NCBI GenBank assembly: GCA_917880885.1
Contig: OU862919.1
Span: 51,373,058-51,437,057, forward strand
Reading direction: 5' to 3'
Length of the DNA: 64,000 nt
Source of the DNA: Limnephilus marmoratus
Taxonomy: Eukaryota > Arthropoda > Insecta > Trichoptera > Limnephilidae
Under the pieces are notes generated by a model. That model was not told the DNA's origin. It did no database searches and saw only the letters and a list, made by a program, of their open reading frames with translations. A program made the position numbers and the translations under genes. Every line of letters begins with the position of its first letter. The first letter of the stretch is position 1. Of this stretch, positions 1-10,581 are shown piece after piece.

Positions 1-198
1 GACAGAGTTAATTATGAACCGATTTTAAAAAAATCGAGTGCAGTTAACACGCGGTAGAAGCGAAACTTTAATAAAACAATCTCAACTAAGAAGGTGCTGT
101 TACGCGTCATATCCGGATCATCCTAATTCCAAATCACAACGGGGCTATAAAAGTTTCACTTAAAAAAATAGTTCTTTCATCATTCATTCAAAAAAAAT

Positions 199-470
199 AT
201 ACTGTACTGTGCGTTTGCGGCACGTTCCATAGAGACTTTCAATATCGCCCTGGTGTAAGACCACATTTCAGAATTGAAACGCTGTTTGAAATGGATTTAG
301 CTGTGTTTGGTGACCGATTTAAATAGCCAAGCACTTCCCCATCTTAATCTTCCCCAACTACTTCCACTCCCCACTTCCTTCAGCCTCACAAAATATCCCA
401 ATTGGGGATGCCATAGTCTCGCTGGGTCCAGACTTCGGGAGTATTTGGGACTCGGGGCGGGGCTCTTTTA
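199..470 (+). repeat. SINE-A copy 1, lacking the tRNA head
   Basis: The body matches the full copy at 49181-49600: a 'gcggcacgttcca' start, 'atcgccctggtgtaagacca', then a pyrimidine-rich block and 'ccccaattggggatgcc'-like sequence. The tRNA-like head and the poly(A) end are missing or degraded. It is more diverged than the 49 kb and 55 kb copies, so it is probably older. Confidence 0.75.
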
Positions 471-507
471 AAAAATCACAATCGTCTTAGCATTAAAAAA
501 AACGTAA

Positions 508-575
508 CAATTTTGTTCTATTTATTTGAGAGACCGGAACCGGTTTCACCTTTCTTCAGACTGATTGCCTGTCAT
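508..575 (-). repeat. Fragment with hammerhead-like core
   Basis: Read on the minus strand the segment has CTGAAGA, a shortened linker, GAAA, then a hairpin CCGG-TT-CCGG followed by TC. It resembles the left arm of the foldback at 46471-46933. The helix expected between CTGAAGA and GAAA is mostly deleted, so it is unlikely to be active. Confidence 0.35.
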
Positions 576-1159
576 CTGTGTGATCTCGTAATTATATTTT
601 AGGGTTCTTAGGTCTCTTTTATCTACGGTACGCTTTCACCAAGGCACACATTGCACATCTTCACATTGTAGACTGCAGCCCAAAACACTTAATAGAAAAC
701 TGCTTAAAATTAAGATTATTAATGGTTTTTCCTTTTTCATACATATGAGACGAACTTTTATGCGATTTTTTTTTTGAGAACTTATCTATTCCCTTTGTTC
801 AAAAAGTATGGGGCTTTTGAATTTGATTATTTGAAAAAAATTGTAACTTTTTAGCTGTAGGTTACATTTTTGTTTAAAATCACTGGAGCGACCACGCGAA
901 ATAAATAAATTTACCTCGATTGCTCGAGATTTCCCAGATGATAATTTTTTAAATTTTTTGCCAACTTTAAAAAAAATCATACATTCGAATTTTAACATGG
1001 AGACAAAAAACTTATTATAATGCTATAAAGCCAATGAATTAACCCGTATTTCACCGTTTATCTCATATTTGTAGGATTTATTAAAAAAAATCGTTAAATT
1101 ATAACCGCGCGAATCCTGCGTGTTTGTTACTTTAAAACTACCGTGAGGGGTTCACACAT
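576..1159. other. No recognised feature
   Basis: AT-rich sequence with homopolymer runs. I see no convincing coding region, RNA gene or repeat end. The 70-codon open frame on the minus strand at 786-998 has low-complexity composition and no recognisable motif. Confidence 0.5.
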
Positions 1160-1257
1160 CTGCCCTTATGATGGACACTGCAACGCTGTCCGAAACGTTG
1201 GCTAAAGAAGGAGGTAGCACAACACGGCATAATACCCCAAAAACCAATAACAAAAAT
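1160..1257 (+). repeat. FB-1 hairpin repeat, right arm only
   Basis: The sequence from 'tgatggacactgcaacg' through 'ggctaaagaaggaggtagc' to 'cggcataataccccaaaaa' matches the right half of the copy at 24366-24546. The left arm is absent. It lies 80 bp upstream of the copia 5' LTR. Confidence 0.75.
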
Positions 1258-1337
1258 ACCCTGAGTGGTACTTATTCGAGTCAACATAGAATATTTTCGA
1301 TTTCTGCATTTTGTCTGTAGTATACTTGATAATGAAC

Positions 1338-1485
1338 TGATGGAAGTATGAACGCCCTCTAGTTTTTGTTTTTTGTGCACTGTCAGTACTACTTAGTTTG
1401 TGCACTGTCATTTACGATCTTTTACGTTGTCTAATTACATAAATAAATAAGTTCTAGAGTCTTTAACTGCCTTTTCATTTATTTA
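1338..1485 (+). repeat. copia 5' LTR
   Basis: Starts TGATGGAAG and matches the 3' LTR with about two substitutions and one single-base indel. It contains a short internal direct repeat of 'tttgtgcactgtca'. At about 148 bp it is shorter than the 276-bp LTR of Drosophila copia. The end is placed just before the primer-binding site. Confidence 0.85.
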
Positions 1486-1501
1486 GGTTATGGGATGCCC
1501 C
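1486..1501 (+). other. Primer-binding site, initiator-Met half-tRNA type
   Basis: The sequence ggttatgggatgcccc directly follows the 5' LTR. Drosophila copia starts its internal region with ggttatgggccc, primed by an internal fragment of initiator tRNA-Met. The first nine bases agree, so the same priming mode is inferred. Confidence 0.75.
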
Positions 1502-1658
1502 AAGCCTGCTGTTTACAGTTATTTTTGTGTTTTGAGTGGTAATTAAAAAGTAAAAATAGTGACAATTGCGAGTATAACCTCACTTTGGTTACAGCGCTCG
1601 TGAGTGATTTTTTCTTTTCAGACATCTATTACTTACTGTTGAATGTTTAAATATAAAT

Positions 1659-2330
1659 ATGGCTGGAAATAATTCGATGATGTCGATTGAGAAGTTGACT
1701 GGTCGTGACAATTGGGCAAGTTGGAGTTTTGCGGTCAAAGCATACTTACAACACGAAGATTTATATAGTTGTATTTTGAAAGAACCAGTGGCTACAGATT
1801 CTAATTCAGTTAAACAAGACATCAAAGCCAAGTCAAAGTTAATATTATTAGTAGACCCGATTTCATATGTACACATTCAAGAAGCCGAAAATGCAAAACA
1901 GGTATGGGAAAATTTGACAAAGGCATTCGAGGACAGTGGATTGACTCGAAAAGTGGGTTTATTAAAAGAACTCATTAACACCAATTTAGAAAGTAGCATT
2001 TCAGTCGAAGACTACGTAAACAAAATTATGACTGCTGCGCACAAGTTAAGGAATATAAAATTCCATGTGGACGATGAGTGGTTGGGCACAATAATGCTGG
2101 CAGATTTGCCAGAAATATATAGGCCCATGATAATGGGCTTAGAAAGTTCCGGTATAAAAATTAGTGCTGATTTAGTAAAAAAAACAAATTACTACAGGAA
2201 GTAAAGACATCAGACACTACCGCACTTTATACAAACACAAAAAATAATCAGCCCAAAAGTATTAAGATAGGCCCAAGATGTTTTAATTGTAACAAGTACG
2301 GACATCTCAGTAAAAATTGTTGGCATAAGA
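1659..2330 (+). pseudogene. gag: copia gag remnant with zinc knuckle
   Basis: The capsid part of the polyprotein is open from the ATG at 1659 for 181 codons and has the copia gag pattern: a LTGRDNWASW start region, a central KQVWENL motif and a following coiled region. A frameshift in an A-run near 2180 ends the frame early. In the next frame a CX2CX4HX4C zinc knuckle (CFNCNKYGHLSKNC, 2279-2320) binds RNA in intact elements. The start is chosen because it opens the longest frame and lies about 175 bp after the primer-binding site. Confidence 0.9.
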
Positions 2331-2389
2331 AGACAAGTGATAATAATAAAAAAACAGATAAAAATACAGGGTATGTTGCAGCCTTTTCA

Positions 2390-5300
2390 GCATCTACAAC
2401 AAACGACTCTCATTCTTGGCATATTGATTCAGGGGCATCTATGCATATGACCATGCACCGTGACTGGCTCACTGATATCACTCCCTCGTCTGTACCGAGC
2501 ATCAGAATTGCTAATAACAAAGTATTAAAGGTTGTATGCTGCGGTAATGTATGTATCAAAATAAATGCAAATAATGGCAGCACCGATTCAATACAGGTGA
2601 GGAATGTTTTATATGTACCAGAATTAAAAACAAATTTGTTGTCAGTTAGCAAAATAATTAAAGGTGGATGAAGAGTAATATTTACCGAACATGGCTGTCA
2701 AATTTACAATCCGAGTAACAAGTTAGTTGCAAAGGCCGAATTAATTAATGTCACATATCTGTTAAATACTTGTGATAATCAAAATATGCAAGTCATGATG
2801 GCTAAGACTGATGATGATACTTATCTATGGCACTAGAGGATGGGTCACTTAAATTTCATTAGCCTTAATAAAATACCTAACTGTACAGAAGGTGTAAAGC
2901 TGTCACCAAGAACAGAAAATTCCATTCGTGTTACCTGTCTTGAAGGCAAGCAAACGAGAAAACCGTTCCCCACTGAAGGCTCCCGTGCAACCAGCCTGCT
3001 AGAGCTTATTCACAGTGACGTGTGTGGACCTATGAAGCATACTTCAATTGGAGGGTCAAGGTATTTTGTAACCTTTATTGATGATTTTTCTCGGAGAGTA
3101 CATGTATATTTTATTAAGAATAAGAATGAGGTATTTGAAAAATTGTGGAATTTAAGAATAGAGTAGAAAATGAGTTAAGAACAAAAATGAAAATTTTAGA
3201 AGCGATAATGGAACTGAATAAAAAATAAAACTTTTGAAGTCTACTTAAAAAAAACATGGAATACTGCACCAGACATCTAATTTATACACACCAGAGCAAA
3301 ACGGCCTCAGTGAAAGAATGAATAGAATGAAAAGAATGAGAAGCGATAATGGAACTGAATACAAAAATAAAACTTTTGAAGCCTACTTAAAAAAAAACAT
3401 GGAATACTGCACCAGACATCTAATTCATACACACCAGAACAAAACGGCCTCAGTGAAAGAATGAATAGAACTTTAGTAGAGCGAGCTAAATGCATGATTT
3501 TAAATGCTGAGTTGCAGGTCACATTCTGGGCAGAAGCGGTAGCAACAGCAGCATATATCGTGAACCGTTCTCCCACCTGAACCTTATCCGATGTGACGCC
3601 CTATGAAGTATGGACTGGTAAGAAACCAAATCTAAGTCACATGAGAATCTTTGCATGTCCTGCAATGGTGCATATTGCTAAAGAAAAAAGAACTAAGCTT
3701 GATGTGAAGTCATGTAAGTTAATTTTTGTTGGCTACAGCGACAGTACCAAAGGTTACCGATTTATAGATCCTGAAACAAAAAAAGGAGTCTTGAGTAGAG
3801 ATATTGTATTCCTAGAAGCTTCTATTAAAAGAAATAAAGTGGACAATATACCTGAAAAAGAAAAAGAAATTTGTAAAAAGGACAAAGAGATAGAAGAAAA
3901 TTCAAAGGAAAGGTATGATGAAGTAAAAGAAAAGAATTCTGTTTACTTACCTTTGTATGATAAACTCGAAGAACCTGTGGAAAGAAATATTCATGATGAA
4001 ATTAGTGACAGAAGAGAAACACAGGCTGAATCACAAAGTATTTATATTTCAGATGATTCTGATCAATATGAGGACGTTAATGATGACACATACGTACCAG
4101 ACAGGACAGTTGACTCTCCACTGGAATCTAATATGACTCTGAGATCGCTGCCAAGGAGAATGAGATGTCAAAATAATGATGGAAATGATATTCATCCAAG
4201 TTCCTCATCCTTAATGTGTCAAAATTCTGAGTCAACTATTAATTTACTAAACAGTGATCCACAAAGTCTACAAGAAGCTCTTAACAGTGAAAAGGCTGAT
4301 GATTGGAAGAGAGCTATGGCGGAAGAATATCAGTCATTAATAAAAAATAATACATGGACACTGGTTGACTTACCAGAAGGAAAATCAGTAATTCCCAGCA
4401 GATGGGTATATAAAACTAAGATGGATGGCAATGGATCTATTACACGCTATAAAGCTAGACTGGTGATCGAAGGATATAAACATGTGAAGGGTATTGATTA
4501 CAATGAGGTAAACGCTCCAGTGGTCCGTTATACTTCCATAAGATACTTGATTGGTCTTGCTGTCAAATATCGACTTAAAATACACCAAATGGACGCAGTC
4601 ACAGCATTTCTACAGGGTGACATTGATAAAGAAATTTACATGCTCTTACCACCTGGCTATGAAGATGGAAATAAAGTTTGTAGACTGAACAACAATATAC
4701 GGACTTAAACAAGCGAGCAGACAGTGGAATAAAAAATTAAACACTGCTCTGTTAGAAATTGGAATGACTCGTTCAAACATAGATCCGTGCATTTACTACC
4801 GTATTTTGAATGAAAATAATATGCTTTTTATAGCAGTATATGCAGATGATATAATTTACTTATTTAATAATGAAGAAACCTCACGTATCATAAAATTGAA
4901 GTTAAAAGAAAAATTCTGCATGAAGGATTTAGGAACAGCCAAACATTGCATTGGTTTTAGAATTTCACAAGATGAAAATGTTGATGAGATCTCTATTGAT
5001 CAATCCATTTACATAAAGATGATACTTATACGATTTGGAATGAACGATTGTAAGCCAAAGTGGACTGCCGCTGATGCTAATGTTAAAATGAAGAAGGCTG
5101 AAAGTCAACAAGAAATTTTAAATAACATTCCATATCAAGAAATAATTGGCTGCTTGTTGTACTTGTCACAGGGAACTCGTCCAGTCATTACCATTATGTA
5201 ATAAATTCTCTGAGTAGATATAATAGTCAACCTACTAATGAACATTGGATGGCTCTGAAACGAGTCATGAAATACCTGAAAGATACAATGAATATGAAAC

Positions 5301-5790
5301 TGGTTTATAAACGGAATGTTAATGAAAAAAATTCAGGCTATTGCGATTCAGATTGGGCAAATGGCATTGAAGATAGAAAATCCTGTACAGGATACATATT
5401 TTTATTTCAGGGTGCCGCAATATGCTGGAATTCCAAGAAACAGCAGACCATAGCCTACAACTGAGGCTGAATATATGGCTCTATCGTCGGCTATTCAGGA
5501 AGCTCTTTGGTTGAAACAACTGGCAGACGAGTTTCAACCTAAAGTTAAAGGTACACCTATAACCCTTTACTGTGATAAACAGAGTGCGATTAGTCTTTCA
5601 GGACATGCTGTTTACCACGCGTGCAGTAAACGTATAGACGTCCGCTATCACTTCGTGCGCGAGAAAGTTGCTGCCAAACAAATCACGGTTCAAAATAGAT
5701 GCACTGGAGATATGGTCGCAGATATTTTGACGAAAGCACTCCACCGACTGAAGCATGAAAACTTCACTTCATCAATGGGTTTAATTTTAA
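2390..5790 (+). pseudogene. pol: copia pol remnant: protease, integrase, RT, RNase H
   Basis: Domains in order: aspartic protease with the DSGA active site (Asp codon at 2425); integrase pre-domain with LWH...RMGHL interrupted by a TAG at 2834; integrase with HSDVCGP (first catalytic Asp near 3017), FIDDFSR and SDNGTE; reverse transcriptase from about 4260, with QMDAVTAFLQGD and the YADD catalytic box at 4838-4849; and RNase H with YCDSDWA, TEAEYMALS, YCDKQSA and the closing HFVRE motif. Breaks: TGA at 2669, TAG at 2834, a frameshift near 3165, TGA near 3579, a frameshift near 4690, a frame change near 5200 and another near 5462. In intact elements this polyprotein processes gag, copies RNA into DNA and inserts it. 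Here no product can be made. Confidence 0.93.
3198..3470 (+). repeat. 141-bp tandem duplication inside integrase
   Basis: A segment of about 130 bp starting 'agaagcgataatgg' at 3198 recurs at 3339 with three or four substitutions and two small indels. It carries the integrase SDNGTE region and the following helix, so the catalytic core is duplicated and out of frame. The second copy continues into the rest of integrase. Confidence 0.9.
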
Positions 5791-5803
5791 AGCGTGTGCG
5801 TTC

Positions 5804-5812
5804 AGGAGAGGA
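5804..5812 (+). other. copia polypurine tract
   Basis: The purine run aggagagga ends directly before the TGATGG start of the 3' LTR, the position where plus-strand DNA synthesis is primed in LTR elements. Confidence 0.7.
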
Positions 5813-5960
5813 TGATGGAAGTATGAACGCCCTCTAGTTTTTGTTTTTAGTGCACTGTCAGTACTACTTAGTTTGTGCACTGTCATTTACGATCTTTTAC
5901 GTTGTCTAATTATATAAATAAATAGTTCTAGAGTCTTTAACTGCCTTTTCATTTATTTCA
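5813..5960 (+). repeat. copia 3' LTR
   Basis: Matches the 5' LTR with about 98 percent identity. It follows the polypurine tract. The 3' boundary is set at 'tttca' but could be up to three bases further right. Confidence 0.85.
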
Positions 5961-7783
5961 TCGTGAACGGTGCATATCTATGAAAAAGTACTTAATTTTA
6001 ACTGTTAACATCTAATCAAAAACTCGGGGCGAAAAAAATATTTTAAAAATTTATTGTTAACATCGTTCTAAAATAGTCTATGAAGTTCGGATTTGCAACA
6101 TCTAGGGTCATAATAGATGAAGCATTTCAATAGTTTTCAAATAAATGGCTCGCTATTTATATTATACATATTTTAAATATTACAATAAATGTTGTACTAA
6201 TGGTAGCAAAATGTTCAATCTCAGAAAAATAAAAGTGGTCCATTTTTTTTTACCATAACCGCTCCAGTGGATATACGAGAATATTGATTATAAAAATTGG
6301 AATCTAAGTTAATTAAAAAGTAAGGTACATTATAATAATGCGATTTGTAAGATAATTTAGATGGAATTAAACTAATTGTAAAAATGTCCAGTCGTTTACT
6401 GCTAGTTCTGACGAATTAATTGGTTTCATTAAAATTCGAGTAAAAAATCTAACTGCCTCACAAATATAATGAAATTGAGTTAGTAATTTAGTGAGCATTC
6501 GAATAAAACTGTTCTAAAATGACGGCGGGCGCTCCGTGATTTTAAAATAATTATTAAGCGTAATATTCTCAAAGCGGGAAAGTGGTGGAATTGTGCCTCC
6601 CTCAATTATTGACTTTAATTAACCCTTTGTTCTGGGCAAAAAGAGCGACGAGTAACAGACGAGTGAAAGCCCTCAGAAGGGGGGCAAAAATTATCTAGAA
6701 AAATAGTAGAAATAATATTAGACTTCTACAGGGTGATTTATCACAGCACTCTGAATAGAAGTATGTTTTAAAAATCTTTGATTTGTGAACTTATGCTTGT
6801 TATCATAACACTCGTATTATTTGCGCAGTCTTACTGGTGTCGATAGCGGTAATTTGCAATGCTGTAAAGGCAGCGCCGGATCTGCCATACGTTCAAAAAC
6901 GTGCAAAAAACCTGGCGCCAACTCCGAAGGGGCGCCGTGAGAAAATAAATATTGTATTAAAAATTTGTTATAATATTCCCTGAATCGTTTAAAAATTACC
7001 CATAGTACGAAATAATTATTACGCTCTAGCAACACTTTCCAAAGATACAGACTGCGCACGCATCTGGTTTTAATTCAACGAAATTCAACGATTTACGAAT
7101 TTATAGTCAGTTACAGAATTTTTTTATAAATTCCATATATTTAGTTTAAACGTAAGATCTATTTTTCCATATATCTTTTACTGTCTTTTACGACGAATGA
7201 GTGCGATCCAAATTCATTAACCAATCACAGCGCCGTACTTTTATTCAACAGAACAAACAAACCGACGGTGTCTTTCAAAGTGCTTTTGCACGATTTAAGT
7301 CTCTAGGAGAATGTGGTTAAAGACCATTTTCTTATGAAATCTTCAGTAAATTCAAAATTCCATTAGCATAAACATCGCACGGTTTGCAAGGTTGCAACTT
7401 GTTAACAGTTTCATCATTGTTTTGACAGTTGAAGTTCCTTAAATGTACCTATAATTAATTTCTATTAGATTTGTTATTTTACAGTCAGTAATAATCAAAG
7501 TAAGCGTCTTTCGTAAGCCGTTGATACCATAGATACGTTCGTGTTTGTTCGCTCAACACAGAACACAGGGGAAATGGAAATGCAAGGTACAAATTTGAGG
7601 TTATATTATTAGATTTTTTAATTTATAACTACATTTCTATTGGTTGTTAGAGGTTGTGGATTGTGGATTACAATGAATAGAACAATAATTAAAAAAAACT
7701 TTCAGGCTCGCAGAATCTAAAACTTAGAATTAAAGAGCATAATGACCTAAAAAAACTCGTTTCCTCGGAATTTTTTAATTCCA
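5961..7783. other. No recognised feature
   Basis: AT-rich sequence downstream of copia. A short GC-richer patch near 6520-6680 includes 'gcgggaaagtggtgga', which also occurs in repeat I at 18260. No frame has a recognisable motif. Confidence 0.45.
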
Positions 7784-7831
7784 ATTTCTCCAGCACCGAT
7801 AAAAAATGATGTCCCGCGCAATGACGTTACA

Positions 7832-8185
7832 ATGGTCCCGAGCACATCTAAACAGATATCTATCGCACAAATTCCTCCGGTCGAATTATTAGAAGATAAA
7901 AATAACGTTACTGATAGCAGTTTAAATTTAATTCTGTTTTCAGAGCTTGAATTGAAAGATCCCGGATGCTGGCCAAAGCTATCTCAAAATTCCATTAGTT
8001 TATTAGTTCAGGAAGGTCCTGTACAATTGAAAGGTTTTGATTTTCCTATTACGAACAAGCGTAAATTTAATACTAAGTATTATTACAAGAAACTGCCTAA
8101 TGGAGAAGAATTACATAGATCGTGGCTTATTTATTCGAAAACTTTAGATAGGGTTACACCCTTTATATGTCTTGATTTTATTTGA
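7832..8185 (+). pseudogene. hAT-type transposase N-terminal zinc-finger (TTF) remnant
   Basis: A 117-codon frame with the layout of the TTF-type zinc-finger domain that begins ZMYM/DUF4371-type hAT transposases: DPGCWP near residue 43, a 'LVQEGPVQ' segment near residue 57, a YYYKKLPNGE motif near residue 84 and WLIYSKTLD near residue 98. In the family this is followed by a Cys-rich FCF-C-C-LF segment. Here it reads PFICLDFI, so key cysteines are lost and the frame ends at once. The DUF4371 and C-terminal dimerisation domains expected over the next 400-500 residues are absent. The frame is open upstream of the chosen ATG, so the true start is unknown. Either a transposon relic or an isolated exon; relic is more likely. 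Confidence 0.6.
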
Positions 8186-8330
8186 TAAATTAGTGTAAAA
8201 AAAAAAAATTGGGGTAAACGAATTTTTAATCAAAATAAAAACGTAGGGGGGGGGGGGCGCCATCGGTACCTACTGCACATTGCGCTAGATTTCGTAGATC
8301 CGGCACTGTGTAAAGGACACAATTTTGGTT

Positions 8331-8520
8331 CCATGACAACTCAGTATCAACTCAACGCCCCTTTAAAAGTCATTAAAATCTATGAAACAAAATTTAAAAA
8401 AATAACCCATAACCGAACCTAACGTAACTTACACAAAACAATTTTTAAAAAAATCATCACTTTTAATGACTTTTCAAAGAAGGTGTTGAATTGAGTTGAT
8501 TCCGAGTTGTCTGGTTAATA
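8331..8520. repeat. FB-2 foldback miniature element, copy 1
   Basis: Inverted ends: 'ccatgacaactcag' with 'aaaagtcattaaaa' on the left, and 'ttttaatgacttttcaaag' with 'gagttgattccgagttgtc' on the right. The same ends occur at 23786-24570 and 32572-32745. No coding content. Confidence 0.7.
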
Positions 8521-10327
8521 AAATGTTAATTGATCTAGAGTTCGAAAAGTTTTTGTTTTAAATTCATAGGTACCTCCTGTTTTTGTAGACCTATAATTAT
8601 GAATTTGTGTAATAAAATCAACATTTTTTGAAAAATTCTTTAATTACAGAATTTAATTTATTTTTTGTTTTTACAGAAAACTGTCGCTTTAAAATGCGCA
8701 TGCATAAACTTATTTTCCTAGACATATTTCGACGACGGAGATCGCAAGAGAAAAATGAGATAAGTGACATATTTAACTGAGTATTTCTCAAAAAAAGTGT
8801 ACATTTTGGAAAAATAAAGTGTGCCTAGAAACAGTTAAAAAATTACACATGTTTTTAATTAATCACACAAAATTTTTTTTTGTAGAATAAATATTAGGCT
8901 TTCAAATAACGAATAATAAACATTACAATCATGTTAATTCGCAAATATATATATATATTTAAAAAAATAATGATTTTTACCTTTCATACAAAATAAAATT
9001 GCCACCCTACCTACTTCATGTGTTTATACTTCATAAAATGCGATAATAACGTTATAATATATTAATTTTTGTAAGTTTTAGTGTCTTAATTAAACGTAGT
9101 TTCTGTACAAAGTCATTTTTTTATGGGGTTTCATAGTAAATTAATAATTTATGCACAAAAATGAAAATGAGACATAGTCATTTACTTTTTAGTTACTACT
9201 CTTTAGTTACGTTTTTTTTCTACTTCCACCGTAATTTCTGAACTCATTTGTTAAACAACACTAGCTTCTTTCTGGTTGGTTGTTGGTCTGACGTCTCCGC
9301 CATAACATTAATTGTTTAAATCAGTAACAACGTGTTTCTTTAGTGGGACTACAATTTAGTAACAGGAAATATTAAAGCCTTTTTTCACAAAATGGTAAGT
9401 CTTTTTTTAATCATCTTTTTGTAATACGTGCGGTATGAACATTGCTAAGCTTACATATTTACAGTTTTTAATTTTATCAAACCACTGACTCTTTATAACC
9501 CCATTTTGTCTAATTCTTCTTACAATTTCGTAACTTTTATTAGGAATTTCGTAATGTAACGAAAAAGTACAATATAAAGCTGAGTGTATACAGTTACAAC
9601 CTGATTTTTATTTTATTTATTATAAAGATATAGTAATACAATACGACAGAAAAAAAATATTTTATCGAAAAAAGAAAAGTCCCAATAAACTATTTTAAGT
9701 AGTTTGTCAATGGGTGCTTTTACTTTGAAGATATAAATAAACTTATTTTACTTGATTATGCAGTTAGAATTTTTTGTGTCAGAGTCTAATACAAATTATT
9801 TCTTTCGGCCAACCATTTCATTCTTCAACATAATATTTGTTTTCCCATTTGTACATGTTTTAATTTCGGTAAGTAACATATTTAAGCAATTAGGTATCAT
9901 GTGGTCCAGCGTTATTTTTCCATATTTGTTTTAATTCTCAGGTTAAGAATACTATATTGTAAGTGTGTCTGTAAGTATGTAAGTTGTCCCTTTCAAATTG
10001 AAAGCATTTTTATGAATTAGTACCTCAAGCTTTTATAAAATCTTATTTAAATAAAAAAAATATTATTTACTCTTATAATCCCGGCTATGAGATTACTTTT
10101 TAAGGAGTTTTAGAAATTTTAGGTATGAAATGCCCCCAAAAACCAATGCCGGAAGGCAAAAAAGCTTCTTAGAAGATTTATTTTAATTTTTTAAAACTTT
10201 ATGAGTAAAATCTTAAATTAATTATTCATCCTAGACTTGCAGAAAACTCAATAGATGTCGCGTATTAAAAATAAAATGGATAAAAAAATTTATCCAGACA
10301 ATATCTAGATTGCATTTAGTTCGAGTT
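8521..10327. other. AT-rich stretch; one candidate start/splice site
   Basis: No repeat or coding motif recognised apart from the start-codon/donor site described at 9392. The open frame at 9752-9934 is short, hydrophobic by composition and unsupported. Confidence 0.4.
9392..9400 (+). other. Candidate start codon fused to a splice donor
   Basis: ATG at 9392-9394 is followed immediately by GTAAGT, a perfect donor, and then a T-rich intron-like stretch. The ATG sits in a 'cacaaaATG' context. Some insect genes have a first coding exon holding only the start codon. No downstream exon was recognised, so this is only a hint. Confidence 0.2.
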
Positions 10328-10581
10328 GAATCTTGCAATCATATATAAAGATAGCAGCCAATAATATGTGCGTTAAGAAAATGAAGATAATGTTGGTAGT
10401 TCTTAGGCGAAGTATGATACAGTTAAAAGTGACCGAATTTCATATGGGTTCCGTAGCTCAATCGGTAGAGCTCTTGCCATGTAAGCAAAGGGTCCTTGGT
10501 TCGTGTCCCAGCGGAGCCAATATCTTTTCTGATTTTTCTGTCTCAGATTTTCGATTGAGGTTCGGTAATAGTGTCTTCATT
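10328..10581 (+). repeat. SINE-B copy 1
   Basis: Shares its whole length with 15741-15985: 'gaatcttgcaatca' at the left, 'ttcttag' and 'gatatagttaaaa'-like blocks, a central tRNA-like segment, then 'atatctttt' and 'gattttcgattgag'. The tRNA-like part lies in the middle rather than at an end, which is unusual for a SINE. Confidence 0.75.
10447..10519 (+). tRNA. tRNA-like cloverleaf, Thr(TGT)-type, inside SINE-B
   Basis: 73 bases fold as a standard tRNA: acceptor GGTTCCG/CGGAGCC with one G-T wobble, D stem GCTC/GAGC, anticodon loop CATGTAA (anticodon TGT), T loop TTCGTGT, discriminator A. One anticodon-stem pair (C-A) and one T-stem pair (T-C) are mismatched. Internal A- and B-box promoter elements are recognisable. 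Because it lies in a dispersed repeat and is imperfect, it is more likely a repeat-borne tRNA relative or pseudogene than a functional tRNA-Thr gene. Confidence 0.5.

Larger units (their letters stand above)
1338..5960 (+). mobile_element. Ty1/copia LTR retrotransposon, complete but defective
   Basis: The element is about 4.6 kb with two nearly identical LTRs of about 148 bp, a primer-binding site directly after the 5' LTR, a purine tract before the 3' LTR, and gag-pol remnants in copia order: gag, zinc knuckle, protease, integrase, reverse transcriptase, RNase H. Integrase before reverse transcriptase is diagnostic of copia rather than gypsy. At least four stops, four or five frameshifts and a 141-bp internal duplication break the reading frame, so it cannot make its own proteins. 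A target duplication is unclear: 'tgaac' precedes the 5' LTR and recurs three bases beyond the 3' LTR. The exact 3' LTR end is therefore uncertain by a few bases. Confidence 0.95.

Noticed and set aside
1333..5968. 'tgaac' as the exact copia target duplication
   Set aside because: The right-hand copy lies three bases beyond the LTR end supported by the LTR alignment, so I do not treat it as proven.
10447..10519. Functional tRNA-Thr(TGT) gene
   Set aside because: It has the right length and fold, but it lies inside a dispersed repeat and has mismatches in two stems. Kept as tRNA-like only.
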